Positions 24,055 through 32,141 of a stretch of DNA of 64,000 nucleotides are shown in pieces. Source of the stretch: JANQIO01 sp965229625. GTDB lineage: Bacteria > Pseudomonadota > Gammaproteobacteria > Pseudomonadales > Halieaceae. The position numbers and the translations under genes are program-made. Each line of letters starts with the position of its first letter. The first letter of the stretch is position 1. The notes below the pieces were generated by a model. The model was not told the DNA's origin. It saw nothing but the letters and a program-made list of their open reading frames with translations, and did not search any database. The DNA lies in contig CBDDJJ010000001.1 in the NCBI GenBank assembly GCA_965229625.1, forward strand, positions 1,860,001 to 1,924,000. The letters run 5' to 3'.

Positions 24055-24698
24055 AGGCGGGTACAGGGAGCCAAAAGGACGAGCCCAAAGGCCGAGTGCA
24101 ACTCATCGTATCGGCCCTGAACGTCGTTGCCGAGCACGGCAGTAAAGCAGCTACTGTCCGCCGAATCGCGGCAGATGCCAGGGTCACGCCAGGTCTTGTC
24201 GTGCACCACTTCGGCACCAAACAGCGCCTGTTTGCAGAGGTCGATGAGCACGTTATCAACCGCCTGGAACAGGCCATGAAGCCGCCTCGCGATGACCTGC
24301 CGGTAGAGGAAGTCCTGGACTCGATTGCCACTGCATTATCCGACGTGATTGGCGGTGACGCGGCGCTGCGCGGTTATTTGCGCCGGAGTTTTCTGGAAGC
24401 CACGCCAGCGGGTATGAAGATATTTCGGCAGCTGGTAGACGTTACGAGCGGCCTCATAGTTCGCTATCTGCCCTCGGAAGCCAAAAATCAACAGCGACTC
24501 TACTGGAGCGCAACGCAGGTCCTGGCCATCAACCTGGCCGGGCTGTTGTTTGAACCGCTAATGGAATACGCCAGGGCGCCGGGGCCGTTCTCGCCGACTC
24601 AGCTAAAGCGGAGAACTGAGGCAAACCTTCGGTTTATCGTCGGCGGCCTGACAGCGATCAGTGGCGAGTCGGGCGACGTCGAACAGCCGGCAGAATAA
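24051..24698 (+). CDS. TetR/AcrR-family transcriptional regulator
   Basis: A 215-aa protein read from GTG at 24051; no ATG in this frame precedes the helix-turn-helix. The DNA-binding part is TVRRIAADARVTPGLVVHHF at about residues 35-55 (SKAATVRRIAADARV, then GLVVHHFGTKQRLFAEVDEH). The C-terminal domain is TetR-like with no recognised ligand motif. Upstream lies a 17-codon open frame with a strong ribosome binding site whose stop overlaps this start. Likely targets are its own operon and the neighbouring membrane-protein gene. Confidence 0.78.
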   Translation: MKAGTGSQKDEPKGRVQLIVSALNVVAEHGSKAATVRRIAADARVTPGLVVHHFGTKQRLFAEVDEHVINRLEQAMKPPRDDLPVEEVLDSIATALSDVIGGDAALRGYLRRSFLEATPAGMKIFRQLVDVTSGLIVRYLPSEAKNQQRLYWSATQVLAINLAGLLFEPLMEYARAPGPFSPTQLKRRTEANLRFIVGGLTAISGESGDVEQPAE

Positions 24699-24916
24699 AG
24701 ATGTCGATTTCTGCGCCTCGCTTGTGGTCGTCGGAGTCCCACCTGGAGCGAATCCTCTCTGTGCCATGGCGCATGGATTCTGCAGACTGTTGGCGACTGT
24801 ACTATTAGGTAAATCGAGGGACAGTTTTCCTGAGGGCCATGTGCTTCTGCGTGCATTACGCACCAGAGCTGACCCAGGTTAACTGCCACCAGATTCCCCA
24901 CTCCAGGAGAATAAAA

Positions 24917-25297
24917 ATGATCGGTTACATCACCCTAGGTACCAACGACCTTGAACGCGCCACGGCGTTCTACGACGCCCTGCTGTCCGAGATGGGTGTG
25001 ACGCGCCTGATGGAGTTCGGCGGGCGCGGCTATGGCTGGGCTGCAAGCATGGAGCACCCCATGCTGTGCATCTTCAAACCTTATGATGGTCAGCCTGCCA
25101 CTACTGGAAATGGTGTCATGGCGGGCATTGCCGGCGAGTCACGCGAAATGGTGGATCGCATTCACAAGAAAGCGCTGGAACTCGGCGGCACGGATGAAGG
25201 CAGTCCAGGCCCACGTGCCGAAGGTGGCGATGGTTTTTACGCCGCGTACTTTCGCGACCTGGATGGCAACAAGCTCGATGTCTTTTGCTACGAGTAG
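24917..25297 (+). CDS. VOC-family (glyoxalase/bleomycin resistance-like) protein
   Basis: A 126-aa single-domain vicinal oxygen chelate protein with a good AGGAGA ribosome binding site 6 bp before ATG 24917. The first half has YITLGTNDLERATAFYDALL and the second half GFYAAYFRDLDGNKLDVFCYE, typical of the VOC fold with the C-terminal metal-ligand Glu/Asp region. Members include glyoxalase-like enzymes, dioxygenases and resistance proteins. The substrate is unknown. Confidence 0.85.
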   Translation: MIGYITLGTNDLERATAFYDALLSEMGVTRLMEFGGRGYGWAASMEHPMLCIFKPYDGQPATTGNGVMAGIAGESREMVDRIHKKALELGGTDEGSPGPRAEGGDGFYAAYFRDLDGNKLDVFCYE

Positions 25298-25347
25298 TCT
25301 TCAATGCCTGCCAGCTCGCGCGCAGAGAATGGTTTTCAGCAATCAGG

Positions 25348-25755
25348 TTACGTACGCTGAATCACACCCATCTGGGTAATCAGCAACGCGGCCCCGATCA
25401 GCGCAAACCCCTTGAGGAAATGTGCCTGCTGAAGCGCCCGAATCACCTCGTCCTGTGCGTTGAGCATCTCGTAGCCGTGCACGACGACCGTGACCGGAAG
25501 AAGAAATGCGATCAGCAACCAGCCGCCGAGACGAGGGCGCCAATTCAGGAGAATCATGGCCGCACCCGCTAGCTCTACGACCCCGGAGAGGAAAATCCAG
25601 AACACGGGGAAAGGAAAGGTTGCGGGCATCAGCGACACGTAATAGGGGATATTCGTGAAGTGAGTGACGCCCGACAGGAAAAACAGCGACGTAAACAGCG
25701 CCCTTGCCAGCAGGTTCAAGGAGATGTGTTGGGGCAGTCGATCATCTATAAACAT
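25348..25755 (-). CDS. DoxX-family membrane protein
   Basis: A 135-aa protein read from ATG at 25755 (MFIDDRLPQ). It has four membrane spans: LLARALFTSLFFLSGVTHF, FPVFWIFLSGVVELAGAAMI, GWLLIAFLLPVTVVVHGYEM and GFALIGAALLITQMG (quoted in part). This matches DoxX-like proteins, often linked to redox or sulfur stress. It is 64 bp downstream of an Rrf2 regulator on the same strand, and DoxX genes are often under Rrf2-type control, so co-expression is likely. Confidence 0.8.
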   Translation of the reverse strand: MFIDDRLPQHISLNLLARALFTSLFFLSGVTHFTNIPYYVSLMPATFPFPVFWIFLSGVVELAGAAMILLNWRPRLGGWLLIAFLLPVTVVVHGYEMLNAQDEVIRALQQAHFLKGFALIGAALLITQMGVIQRT

Positions 25756-25819
25756 GGTGATATACCTATTCACTATGGGTGGCGACCCATACCGCGAGTC
25801 GGCAGATGGCTTAAAGGAT

Positions 25820-26317
25820 TCATGATGCGCGAGCGGCATTGGCTTCAATCCACTCACTGATCTTGCGCTTGCGTGCTTCGGTCGAATCGCTGGCAATACC
25901 AGCGATCAATTCTGGCAGGCGGACCGCAGCAAGTGCGTCGCGATAGCCAGCCTCGGCGCTGCGGAAGGCGGCGGCGATACTGCAGGGGCCGGTGCACTCC
26001 GCCGGCGAGGCGCCGCAGGGGCCACTGCGGCGCACTTCCGTGCAGCGAAAGCTGGGCTGGGTGCCATCGATGGCGGCTGTGATATCCCAGAGGGACACCG
26101 TTTCCGGTAGCCGCGAGAGACGATAGCCGCCTGCAGCACCCCGCTTTGCCGACACGATGCCCGCCCGACTCAGGGCCTGTAGCTGCTTGGCAAGATAAGG
26201 CGGCGGTACACCGAGAAACTCAGCCAGCGCCTCGCCGGGCAGCGTCGCTCCCGGGGGCAGCAGTGCCAGCAGCGCGCAGGTATGGGCCGCCCATTCAACG
26301 CCTTTGCCGATCTTCAT
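25820..26317 (-). CDS. Rrf2-family (iron-sulfur-type) transcriptional regulator
   Basis: A 165-aa protein with an N-terminal winged helix (LPGEALAEFLGVPPPYLAKQ, then LSRAGIVSAKRGAAGGYRL). Four cysteines, C92, C101, C108 and C112, fall where Rrf2 proteins such as NsrR and IscR bind an Fe-S cluster. The cluster-type spacing (C-x8-C-x6-C-x3-C) suggests redox or nitric-oxide sensing. It is upstream of the DoxX gene on the same strand. A near-perfect dyad at 26357-26379 lies just upstream of its start and could be its autoregulatory operator. Confidence 0.85.
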   Translation of the reverse strand: MKIGKGVEWAAHTCALLALLPPGATLPGEALAEFLGVPPPYLAKQLQALSRAGIVSAKRGAAGGYRLSRLPETVSLWDITAAIDGTQPSFRCTEVRRSGPCGASPAECTGPCSIAAAFRSAEAGYRDALAAVRLPELIAGIASDSTEARKRKISEWIEANAARAS

Positions 26318-26356
26318 CCTTCACCACCTGCGGGCATGAAACTGTCCTTTCGCCTA

Positions 26357-26379
26357 TTGCGGATAAAATATATCCGTAA
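26357..26379. promoter_or_regulatory. inverted-repeat operator for the Rrf2 regulator
   Basis: TTGCGGATA and TATCCGTAA flank AAATA (26366-26370). The inner arms CGGATA/TATCCG are perfect and the outer 3 bp match with one mismatch. It is 40 bp upstream of the Rrf2 start (26317) and about 77 bp ahead of the aminotransferase start at 26456, so it could control both. Confidence 0.6.
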
Positions 26380-26455
26380 TAAGAGAAATACTCAACCCCC
26401 TTCCTGCAGGCCTGTTGGTAGATGCAGGATTTCAATGGCCCGTATACTTCGACAC

Positions 26456-27616
26456 ATGAATCAGCAGGAACATATCCGCGAGAGCAAGCTACCCAGGGTG
26501 GGCACCACGATCTTTACCGTGATGTCGGCGCTGGCCAACGAGTGTGGGGCGATCAACCTGTCCCAGGGTTTTCCGGACTTCGATGGGCCCGCTGCCCTGC
26601 GCGAGGCGCTGGGGCGGCACGTGATGGCGGGCCACAACCAGTACGCGCCGATGGCAGGTGTGCTGCCGCTGCGCGAGCAGATTGCTGCCAAGCTATCCCG
26701 CTACTACGGGGTGGAAGCCAATCCCGACACCGAGATTACCGTAGTGCCTGGCGCTACCGAGGCGATCTACTGCGCGATCACCGCCTGCATTCGCCCCGGG
26801 GATGAGGCCATCGTCTTCGACCCGGCCTATGACAGCTACGAGCCGGCGATCAGCCTGAGCGGTGGCGTTACCCGGCACATTCCACTCACGCTCCCGGAGT
26901 TCGGGATTGACTGGGACCAGGTTGAAGACACGATCAATTCGCGAACACGGATGATCATCATCAACTCACCCCACAATCCTACCGGCGCCATCCTGCGGGA
27001 CGCAGACCTGCGCCGCCTCGAGCAACTGGCCGAGGCGCACAACCTGTACGTGGTGAGTGACGAGGTGTATGAGCACCTGCTGTTCGATGGTGAGCGCCAC
27101 TGCTCGGTGTTGCAGTACCCCGGCCTGCGAGCGCGGAGCTTTGCGGCCTTTTCATTTGGCAAGACCTTTCACATCACCGGCTGGAAAACCGGCTACTGCG
27201 TGGCGCCGCCGGCGCTGACTGCGGAGATGCGCAAGGTGCACCAGTTCGTGGCTTTTGTGGCGGTGACGCCGGTACAGCTGGCGCTGGCGGATTTCATGGC
27301 GGAAGACCCCGACTTTGCGGCCGGGCTGGCGGCTTTCTACCAGGCCAAGCGCGACCTGTTCTGCGCAGCGGTGGCCGACTCACGTTTCACCCTCACTCGC
27401 AGCTCGGGCACCTACTTCCAGTTGCTGGATTACAGCGCCATCAGCGACGAGCACGATCGCGACCTGGCGGAGCGCCTGACCCGGGAACACGGCATCGCAT
27501 CGATCCCGGTGTCGGTGTTCTGCGAACAGCCCCTGGACGGCCACTACCTGCGCTTTTGCTTCGCCAAGACCGACGCCGTGTTGAAGCAGGCCGGAGACAT
27601 CCTGTGCAGCATCTGA
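26456..27616 (+). CDS. methionine/glutamine-type aminotransferase (PLP class I)
   Basis: A 386-aa protein read from ATG at 26456 (MNQQEHIRESKLPRVG). It has the family motifs NLSQGFPDFD near residue 35, SPHNPTGA (N174), SDEVYEH (D202, Y205) and the PLP lysine K236 in SFGKTFHITGWKTG. It resembles YbdL-type methionine aminotransferases. The downstream omega-amidase gene supports glutamine-dependent transamination of a 2-oxo acid such as 2-oxo-4-methylthiobutyrate, a methionine-salvage step, with 2-oxoglutaramate removed by the amidase. That pairing is known in other bacteria. Confidence 0.87.
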   Translation: MNQQEHIRESKLPRVGTTIFTVMSALANECGAINLSQGFPDFDGPAALREALGRHVMAGHNQYAPMAGVLPLREQIAAKLSRYYGVEANPDTEITVVPGATEAIYCAITACIRPGDEAIVFDPAYDSYEPAISLSGGVTRHIPLTLPEFGIDWDQVEDTINSRTRMIIINSPHNPTGAILRDADLRRLEQLAEAHNLYVVSDEVYEHLLFDGERHCSVLQYPGLRARSFAAFSFGKTFHITGWKTGYCVAPPALTAEMRKVHQFVAFVAVTPVQLALADFMAEDPDFAAGLAAFYQAKRDLFCAAVADSRFTLTRSSGTYFQLLDYSAISDEHDRDLAERLTREHGIASIPVSVFCEQPLDGHYLRFCFAKTDAVLKQAGDILCSI

Positions 27617-27641
27617 CCCAACCGGAGGAGAACGCAGCCCA

Positions 27642-28430
27642 ATGAGCGACCTGCATATCGCCCTGGTGCAAAGCGAGCTGGCCTGGGAAGACCCGGCCGC
27701 CAACCGCGAGCACTTCGAGCGCGCCCTGGAAGACCTGCCGCGGGAGATCGACCTGGTGCTGCTGCCGGAAATGTTCAGCACCGGCTTTTCCATGAACGCA
27801 GAAGCGCTGGCCGAGCCGGTTGCCGGCGAGACCGAAACCTGGCTGGGCGCCCTGGCCAGAGAACACGACGCCGCTGTCATCGGCTCGCTACCGATCCGCG
27901 ATGGCGATGCCGTCTACAACCGGCTGCTGTTTGTCACACCGGACGGTGACAGCCACCGCTACGACAAGCGCCACCTGTTCACCATGTCCGGTGAGCACCA
28001 ACACTACGCCGCCGGCGAAGAGCGACTGGTAGTATCCTGGCGCGGCTGGCGTATCTGCCCAATGGTCTGCTACGACCTTCGCTTCCCGGTGTGGATGCGC
28101 AATCGCCCGGAAGGCGATCCAGGCCACTATGACCTGATGGCAGTCGTCGCCAACTGGCCTTCGAAGCGTGCCCATCATTGGCGCGCCCTGCTACTGGCCC
28201 GCGCCATCGAAAACCAGGCCTGCTGTGTCGGGCTGAACCGCGTCGGCAGCGACGCCAATGGCCTCGACTACACCGGCGACAGCCTGGCCTACGCGGCTGA
28301 TGGCAAGCTCCTCCTCGACTGCGAGGACCGCGCCGGCGTCTTCACTACCACCCTCGAACGCGAACCCCTCGATACCTACCGCGACAAGTTCCCGCTACTT
28401 CCCGATTCGGATACCTTCTCACTCAGCTAG
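27642..28430 (+). CDS. yafV: omega-amidase (YafV/Nit2-type nitrilase-superfamily amidohydrolase)
   Basis: A 262-aa nitrilase-fold enzyme with the Glu-Lys-Cys triad E43 (LPEMFSTGF), K109 (YDKRHLF) and C143 (MVCYDLRFP). Omega-amidases hydrolyse 2-oxoglutaramate to 2-oxoglutarate and ammonia, pulling glutamine transamination forward. It starts 25 bp after the aminotransferase, with GGAGGAGA before the ATG, so the two are likely co-transcribed. Its 3' end overlaps the convergent glgA by a few bases. Confidence 0.87.
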   Translation: MSDLHIALVQSELAWEDPAANREHFERALEDLPREIDLVLLPEMFSTGFSMNAEALAEPVAGETETWLGALAREHDAAVIGSLPIRDGDAVYNRLLFVTPDGDSHRYDKRHLFTMSGEHQHYAAGEERLVVSWRGWRICPMVCYDLRFPVWMRNRPEGDPGHYDLMAVVANWPSKRAHHWRALLLARAIENQACCVGLNRVGSDANGLDYTGDSLAYAADGKLLLDCEDRAGVFTTTLEREPLDTYRDKFPLLPDSDTFSLS

Positions 28431-29976
28431 CAGCGTACAGGCGCTCGCAATACTGTGCGGCGGCTTCGTCCCAACTGAAGCGGGATTCACGGGCGCCGCG
28501 AGTGAGGGCATGCCAGGTATCCGCCTGCTTTTCGAAGGTGGTCAAAGCCCGGTCGAGGCAGGCGAGCAGATGGTCGAGCCGTTCCACCGGATCGTTCCCT
28601 TCGAAGCTGAAACCATTGACGCCGTCGATAACGCTGTCTTTCAAGCCACCTACCGCGTGCACCAGGCAAGGCATGCCGGCGCGCATGGCAAGCATCTGGC
28701 TTATCCCACAGGGCTCGAAGACACTGGGCATTAGGAACAGGTCTGCTGTGCTGTAAAGGGTTTCGGACATGGACTCGGAATAGCCGCACAGGAACAGGAA
28801 ATGCTGGTGACGGCGCATAACGTCAGTGAAGAACTGCTCTTGCGCCAGGTCACCGCTACCGCACAGGATAAATACGCCACTGGAGAGTCGCTCCAGCATC
28901 TCGTCAATCACGAAATGTTCGCCATACGGTTGCGTCAGCAACCCCACCTTCTGCGACGTCAGTCGGCCAATGGATAACAGCAGCGGAGCCGGATGCTTGC
29001 GCTTGCGTTTGAGCCGCTGCAGTAACCGGTGGGCATAGTAGTAGCTGCGTGTCGCGTGCGGATTTTCCTCAATCCAGTCTTCCAGGCAGTTCTCCATCAA
29101 CGCCCAGAGCTGCGCCGGCTTGACCGGCATTGGCAGCCGTTTGTCATAGTCACAACCGTTCAGGATACCCACCAGCCGGCCCTCGGCAGCGACCTGCGCA
29201 AGATCTTCCTCAAGGCCTTCACCGCGCACGAGGCCCTCCTCAGGCACACTCGGCAGCAGGATTTCCCGGGCATAGGTGGGTGACACTGTACCGACGGCAT
29301 CGGCGAGCGTGATCCCCGCCCGCAGCAGGTTGATGCAATCCGGGTAGGAGGGATCGGCGACCAGCTCGATCGCGTAGCCCAGGCCCGGGTACCAGGACTC
29401 CAGCGCGGATTCCACAGCTCGCAGCGGCCGAACTCCCTGCAGGGCCAGGTTGTGGATGCTGAACACCGCGCGAATCGCCCTGAGGCTGTCAAATCTCTCC
29501 GAAAAGGATCGCAGGATCAGGTAAGGCGCTGTATGCCAGTCGTTGCAGTTGACCACATCGACTTCGCCAAACTGGCCGCTGGCCACGAGCTCACAGCAGG
29601 CGCTGCAGAACAGCGCGAACTTTTGCGCGTCGGCAGCAAACGGGCCCTCACCATTGTGGACGTAGATCCTGCCGCGACCGCCGGCGTAGAACAACGGATG
29701 GTCGATACAATATTGCTTCACGCCGTCCGCCTGATCCAACTTCGGCAAGGCATGGAGCGTGAGTTGCTCTGACCTTCCTGCGAATTCCGCGGTAAAGGCC
29801 ATCAGTTGTTCGGCTCCTGCGAGTTGCGGAAACACGTCATAGCCCGGGGTGACAACCGAAACCCTGTGGCCGGCCCGAGCCAGCGCCACCGGCAAGTCGC
29901 GCATAACGTCACCCAGGCCACCCACCTTCCCCCCGGGCAGAGCGCCGTTTTCTGCTGACAGCATGAGGATGTGCAT
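28423..29976 (-). CDS. glgA: glycogen synthase (ADP-glucose type)
   Basis: A 517-aa GT5 family enzyme. The N-terminal ADP-glucose-binding loop is KVGGLGDVMRDLP near residue 18. The C-terminal half has the GT-B fold with SIGRLTSQKV and the motif PSVFEPCGISQMLAMRAG (conserved glutamate E of the EPCG motif). The enzyme adds glucose from ADP-glucose to glycogen. It follows glgC by 13 bp, so the two form an operon making storage glycogen. Length fits (470-530 aa). Confidence 0.92.
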   Translation of the reverse strand: MHILMLSAENGALPGGKVGGLGDVMRDLPVALARAGHRVSVVTPGYDVFPQLAGAEQLMAFTAEFAGRSEQLTLHALPKLDQADGVKQYCIDHPLFYAGGRGRIYVHNGEGPFAADAQKFALFCSACCELVASGQFGEVDVVNCNDWHTAPYLILRSFSERFDSLRAIRAVFSIHNLALQGVRPLRAVESALESWYPGLGYAIELVADPSYPDCINLLRAGITLADAVGTVSPTYAREILLPSVPEEGLVRGEGLEEDLAQVAAEGRLVGILNGCDYDKRLPMPVKPAQLWALMENCLEDWIEENPHATRSYYYAHRLLQRLKRKRKHPAPLLLSIGRLTSQKVGLLTQPYGEHFVIDEMLERLSSGVFILCGSGDLAQEQFFTDVMRRHQHFLFLCGYSESMSETLYSTADLFLMPSVFEPCGISQMLAMRAGMPCLVHAVGGLKDSVIDGVNGFSFEGNDPVERLDHLLACLDRALTTFEKQADTWHALTRGARESRFSWDEAAAQYCERLYAAS

Positions 29977-29989
29977 GATCAGGAATGCC

Positions 29990-31294
29990 TTACTCGACGG
30001 ACGGCGATTGACCCAGCATGGGACGAGTCACAAGCGTGACACCGTCTTCGGTGACGCGAAAGCCCCGGGCGCAATCCGCTTCAGGGTCAATGCCTATCTC
30101 CATGTCCGGGGGTACCTGGCAGCCAAAACCGATGATCACCTTGCGCAGGCGGCAACTGCGGCCGATATCGGCCTCCGGCAGTACCACCGACTGGTCGATC
30201 TCCGAAAACGAGTTGATTCGTACATTGGAGAACAGCACCGAGCGACGCACGATAGACCCCGAGATGATGACCCCGCCCGCAACCATGGAATCAACCGCCA
30301 TACCTCGGCGATCCTCATCGTCGAACACGAATTTGGCGGGCGGCTCCTGCTCCTGGTAGGTCCAGATGGGCCAATGGCGGTCATAGAGGTTGAGCGGCGG
30401 GGTGGGTTCCACGAGCTCCATATGTGCCCGCCAATAGGAATCAAGCGTGCCGACATCGCGCCAGTAGGTGCTGGCCTCATGGTGCAGGCTGGCGTAGCGG
30501 TAAGTGTGCACCCGGTGGCCTTCCTCGATCAGCCGTGGAATCACATCACCGCCGAAATCATGGGCGGAGGATGGATCCACCGCATCCTGGTGTAGCTGAG
30601 CTTCCAGGAAATCCCGGTTAAACACGTAGTTGCCCATACTCGCCAGGCAGTAGTCGGGATTATTGGGTATTGGAGCCGGCCGCACAGGCTTCTCCTCGAA
30701 GTGAACGGCCCGCCCCACCTCATCGACAGCGATCACACCGAAGGCGCCTGCGGCCTCCGCTATCGGTACCGGCATACAGGACACTGTCATATCGGCACCA
30801 CACTCCACGTGCTGAGCGAGCATATCCCCGTAGTCCTGCCGGTAGACGTGATCGCCGGACAGTATCAGCACATATTCCGGTTCGTGACTGCGCACGATAT
30901 CCAGGTTCTGGAAAATCGCATCGGCAGTGCCGAGATACCAGTTGGTGGAATAGCGCTGGGATGCGGGTAGGATCTCCACACTCTCGCCCAGTTCGGCCTT
31001 GAAATGCCCCCAGCCGCGAATCAGGTGCTTGATAAGGGAATGAGCCTTGTACTGGGTGAGCACCCCTACCCGCCGGACGCCGGAGTTAATACAGTTGGAA
31101 AGCGGGAAATCGATGATGCGGAACTTGCCGCCAAAGAACAGCGCAGGCTTGGCCCTCCACTCCGTCAGCTCGTGCAGGCGGCTGCCCTTGCCACCGGCCA
31201 GGATCAGCGCGTAGGTATCGCGCGTAATGGCACTAACAAAGCGCGGTGCTGTTGCCTCCCCAGGGGTCTCGACGATGGAATTCAAGCGGCACAC
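29990..31294 (-). CDS. glgC: glucose-1-phosphate adenylyltransferase
   Basis: A 434-aa protein that makes ADP-glucose from glucose-1-phosphate and ATP, committing carbon to glycogen. The nucleotidyltransferase motif is LILAGGKGSRLHELT. The substrate-binding segments are WYLGTADAIFQN and FEEKP, with a C-terminal left-handed beta-helix domain (ISGSIVRRSVLFSNVRINSF, quoted in part). The start is GTG at 31294 and no clear ribosome binding site is seen. It is upstream of glgA in an apparent glgCA operon. Allosteric sites cannot be judged from sequence alone. Confidence 0.92.
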   Translation of the reverse strand: MCRLNSIVETPGEATAPRFVSAITRDTYALILAGGKGSRLHELTEWRAKPALFFGGKFRIIDFPLSNCINSGVRRVGVLTQYKAHSLIKHLIRGWGHFKAELGESVEILPASQRYSTNWYLGTADAIFQNLDIVRSHEPEYVLILSGDHVYRQDYGDMLAQHVECGADMTVSCMPVPIAEAAGAFGVIAVDEVGRAVHFEEKPVRPAPIPNNPDYCLASMGNYVFNRDFLEAQLHQDAVDPSSAHDFGGDVIPRLIEEGHRVHTYRYASLHHEASTYWRDVGTLDSYWRAHMELVEPTPPLNLYDRHWPIWTYQEQEPPAKFVFDDEDRRGMAVDSMVAGGVIISGSIVRRSVLFSNVRINSFSEIDQSVVLPEADIGRSCRLRKVIIGFGCQVPPDMEIGIDPEADCARGFRVTEDGVTLVTRPMLGQSPSVE

Positions 31295-31478
31295 TCGCTG
31301 AGGGCATGCAGTGCGACAACCCGAGCAGCGTCAGAAGAGCCACTGCTTCCCTCACGTAAGAAGCAACCATTGTGCCGGGAATACTGTTACCGCCACATGA
31401 CCGAAATCAGGTCTGGGGCAGCTTTATGACCGATTAGAGTTTCTCCCGCAGCATAACCGCGCGCGGCTAACCCGACAG

Positions 31479-32141
31479 TCAGCCGCGCTCGCTGAGGAGT
31501 TTGCCAAGGCGGTCGAGGTCATTCACAACGCGCCATTGGCCGCCGCCCGCTTCGACCTTCTGCCGCCACAGGGCCAGCCGGTCGAGGTACTCGCGCGGGT
31601 CGACGTTATCGGTGCGCAGCTTGGTGACGTTGACGGCTACCACTTCCACGTCATCGAAAGACAGCTTGATATCGCGGTTGTAGCCGGCGGGCAGTTCTTC
31701 CTGCATGTCGGAGAAGATCAGGATGGTCTTGTTGCCGACCTCGTGTTCATTGAGGTACTCGTCTGCCTGCAGCAGGCCACCGGAGATATCGGTGTAGGCC
31801 GCGGAGCGGGTGCTGTCGATGAACTCGTCGATCTTGTCCAGGAAAGCACGCTTCTCCTGGTTGGCGGTACTGGGCCGGTCGCTGAAGGTGGTCTTGGCGA
31901 TGATGTCCTTCTCGCTGAAGCTGCCGGTATCGATGCGGGCCACGGCAAACGCGTCGCCCGACTCCAGCTGGGTCAGCAGGTAGGCAATGATCTGTCGCGC
32001 TTTCTGCAGCTCGGCGGTGTAGGTACCGGATGTATCCAGCAGCATGTAAACGCCGCGATTGTTGGGTACATCGGGGGCGGAACAGCTGAGCGGGATAAAC
32101 CCGACCAGGACGATCAGTGCTGCTCTAAGGAGTTTTTCCAT
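31479..32141 (-). CDS. vWA-domain lipoprotein
   Basis: A 220-aa protein read from ATG at 32141. The signal peptide ends in IPLSCS, a lipobox, so it is anchored at a membrane. A von Willebrand factor A-like domain follows, with the MIDAS-type YMLLDTSGTY (DxSxT) near residue 33 and a later TDISGG and ILIFSDMQEEL. vWA domains coordinate Mg2+ and mediate protein contact. It overlaps the upstream membrane-protein gene by 28 bp, which suggests translational coupling and a shared complex. Function unknown. Confidence 0.75.
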   Translation of the reverse strand: MEKLLRAALIVLVGFIPLSCSAPDVPNNRGVYMLLDTSGTYTAELQKARQIIAYLLTQLESGDAFAVARIDTGSFSEKDIIAKTTFSDRPSTANQEKRAFLDKIDEFIDSTRSAAYTDISGGLLQADEYLNEHEVGNKTILIFSDMQEELPAGYNRDIKLSFDDVEVVAVNVTKLRTDNVDPREYLDRLALWRQKVEAGGGQWRVVNDLDRLGKLLSERG

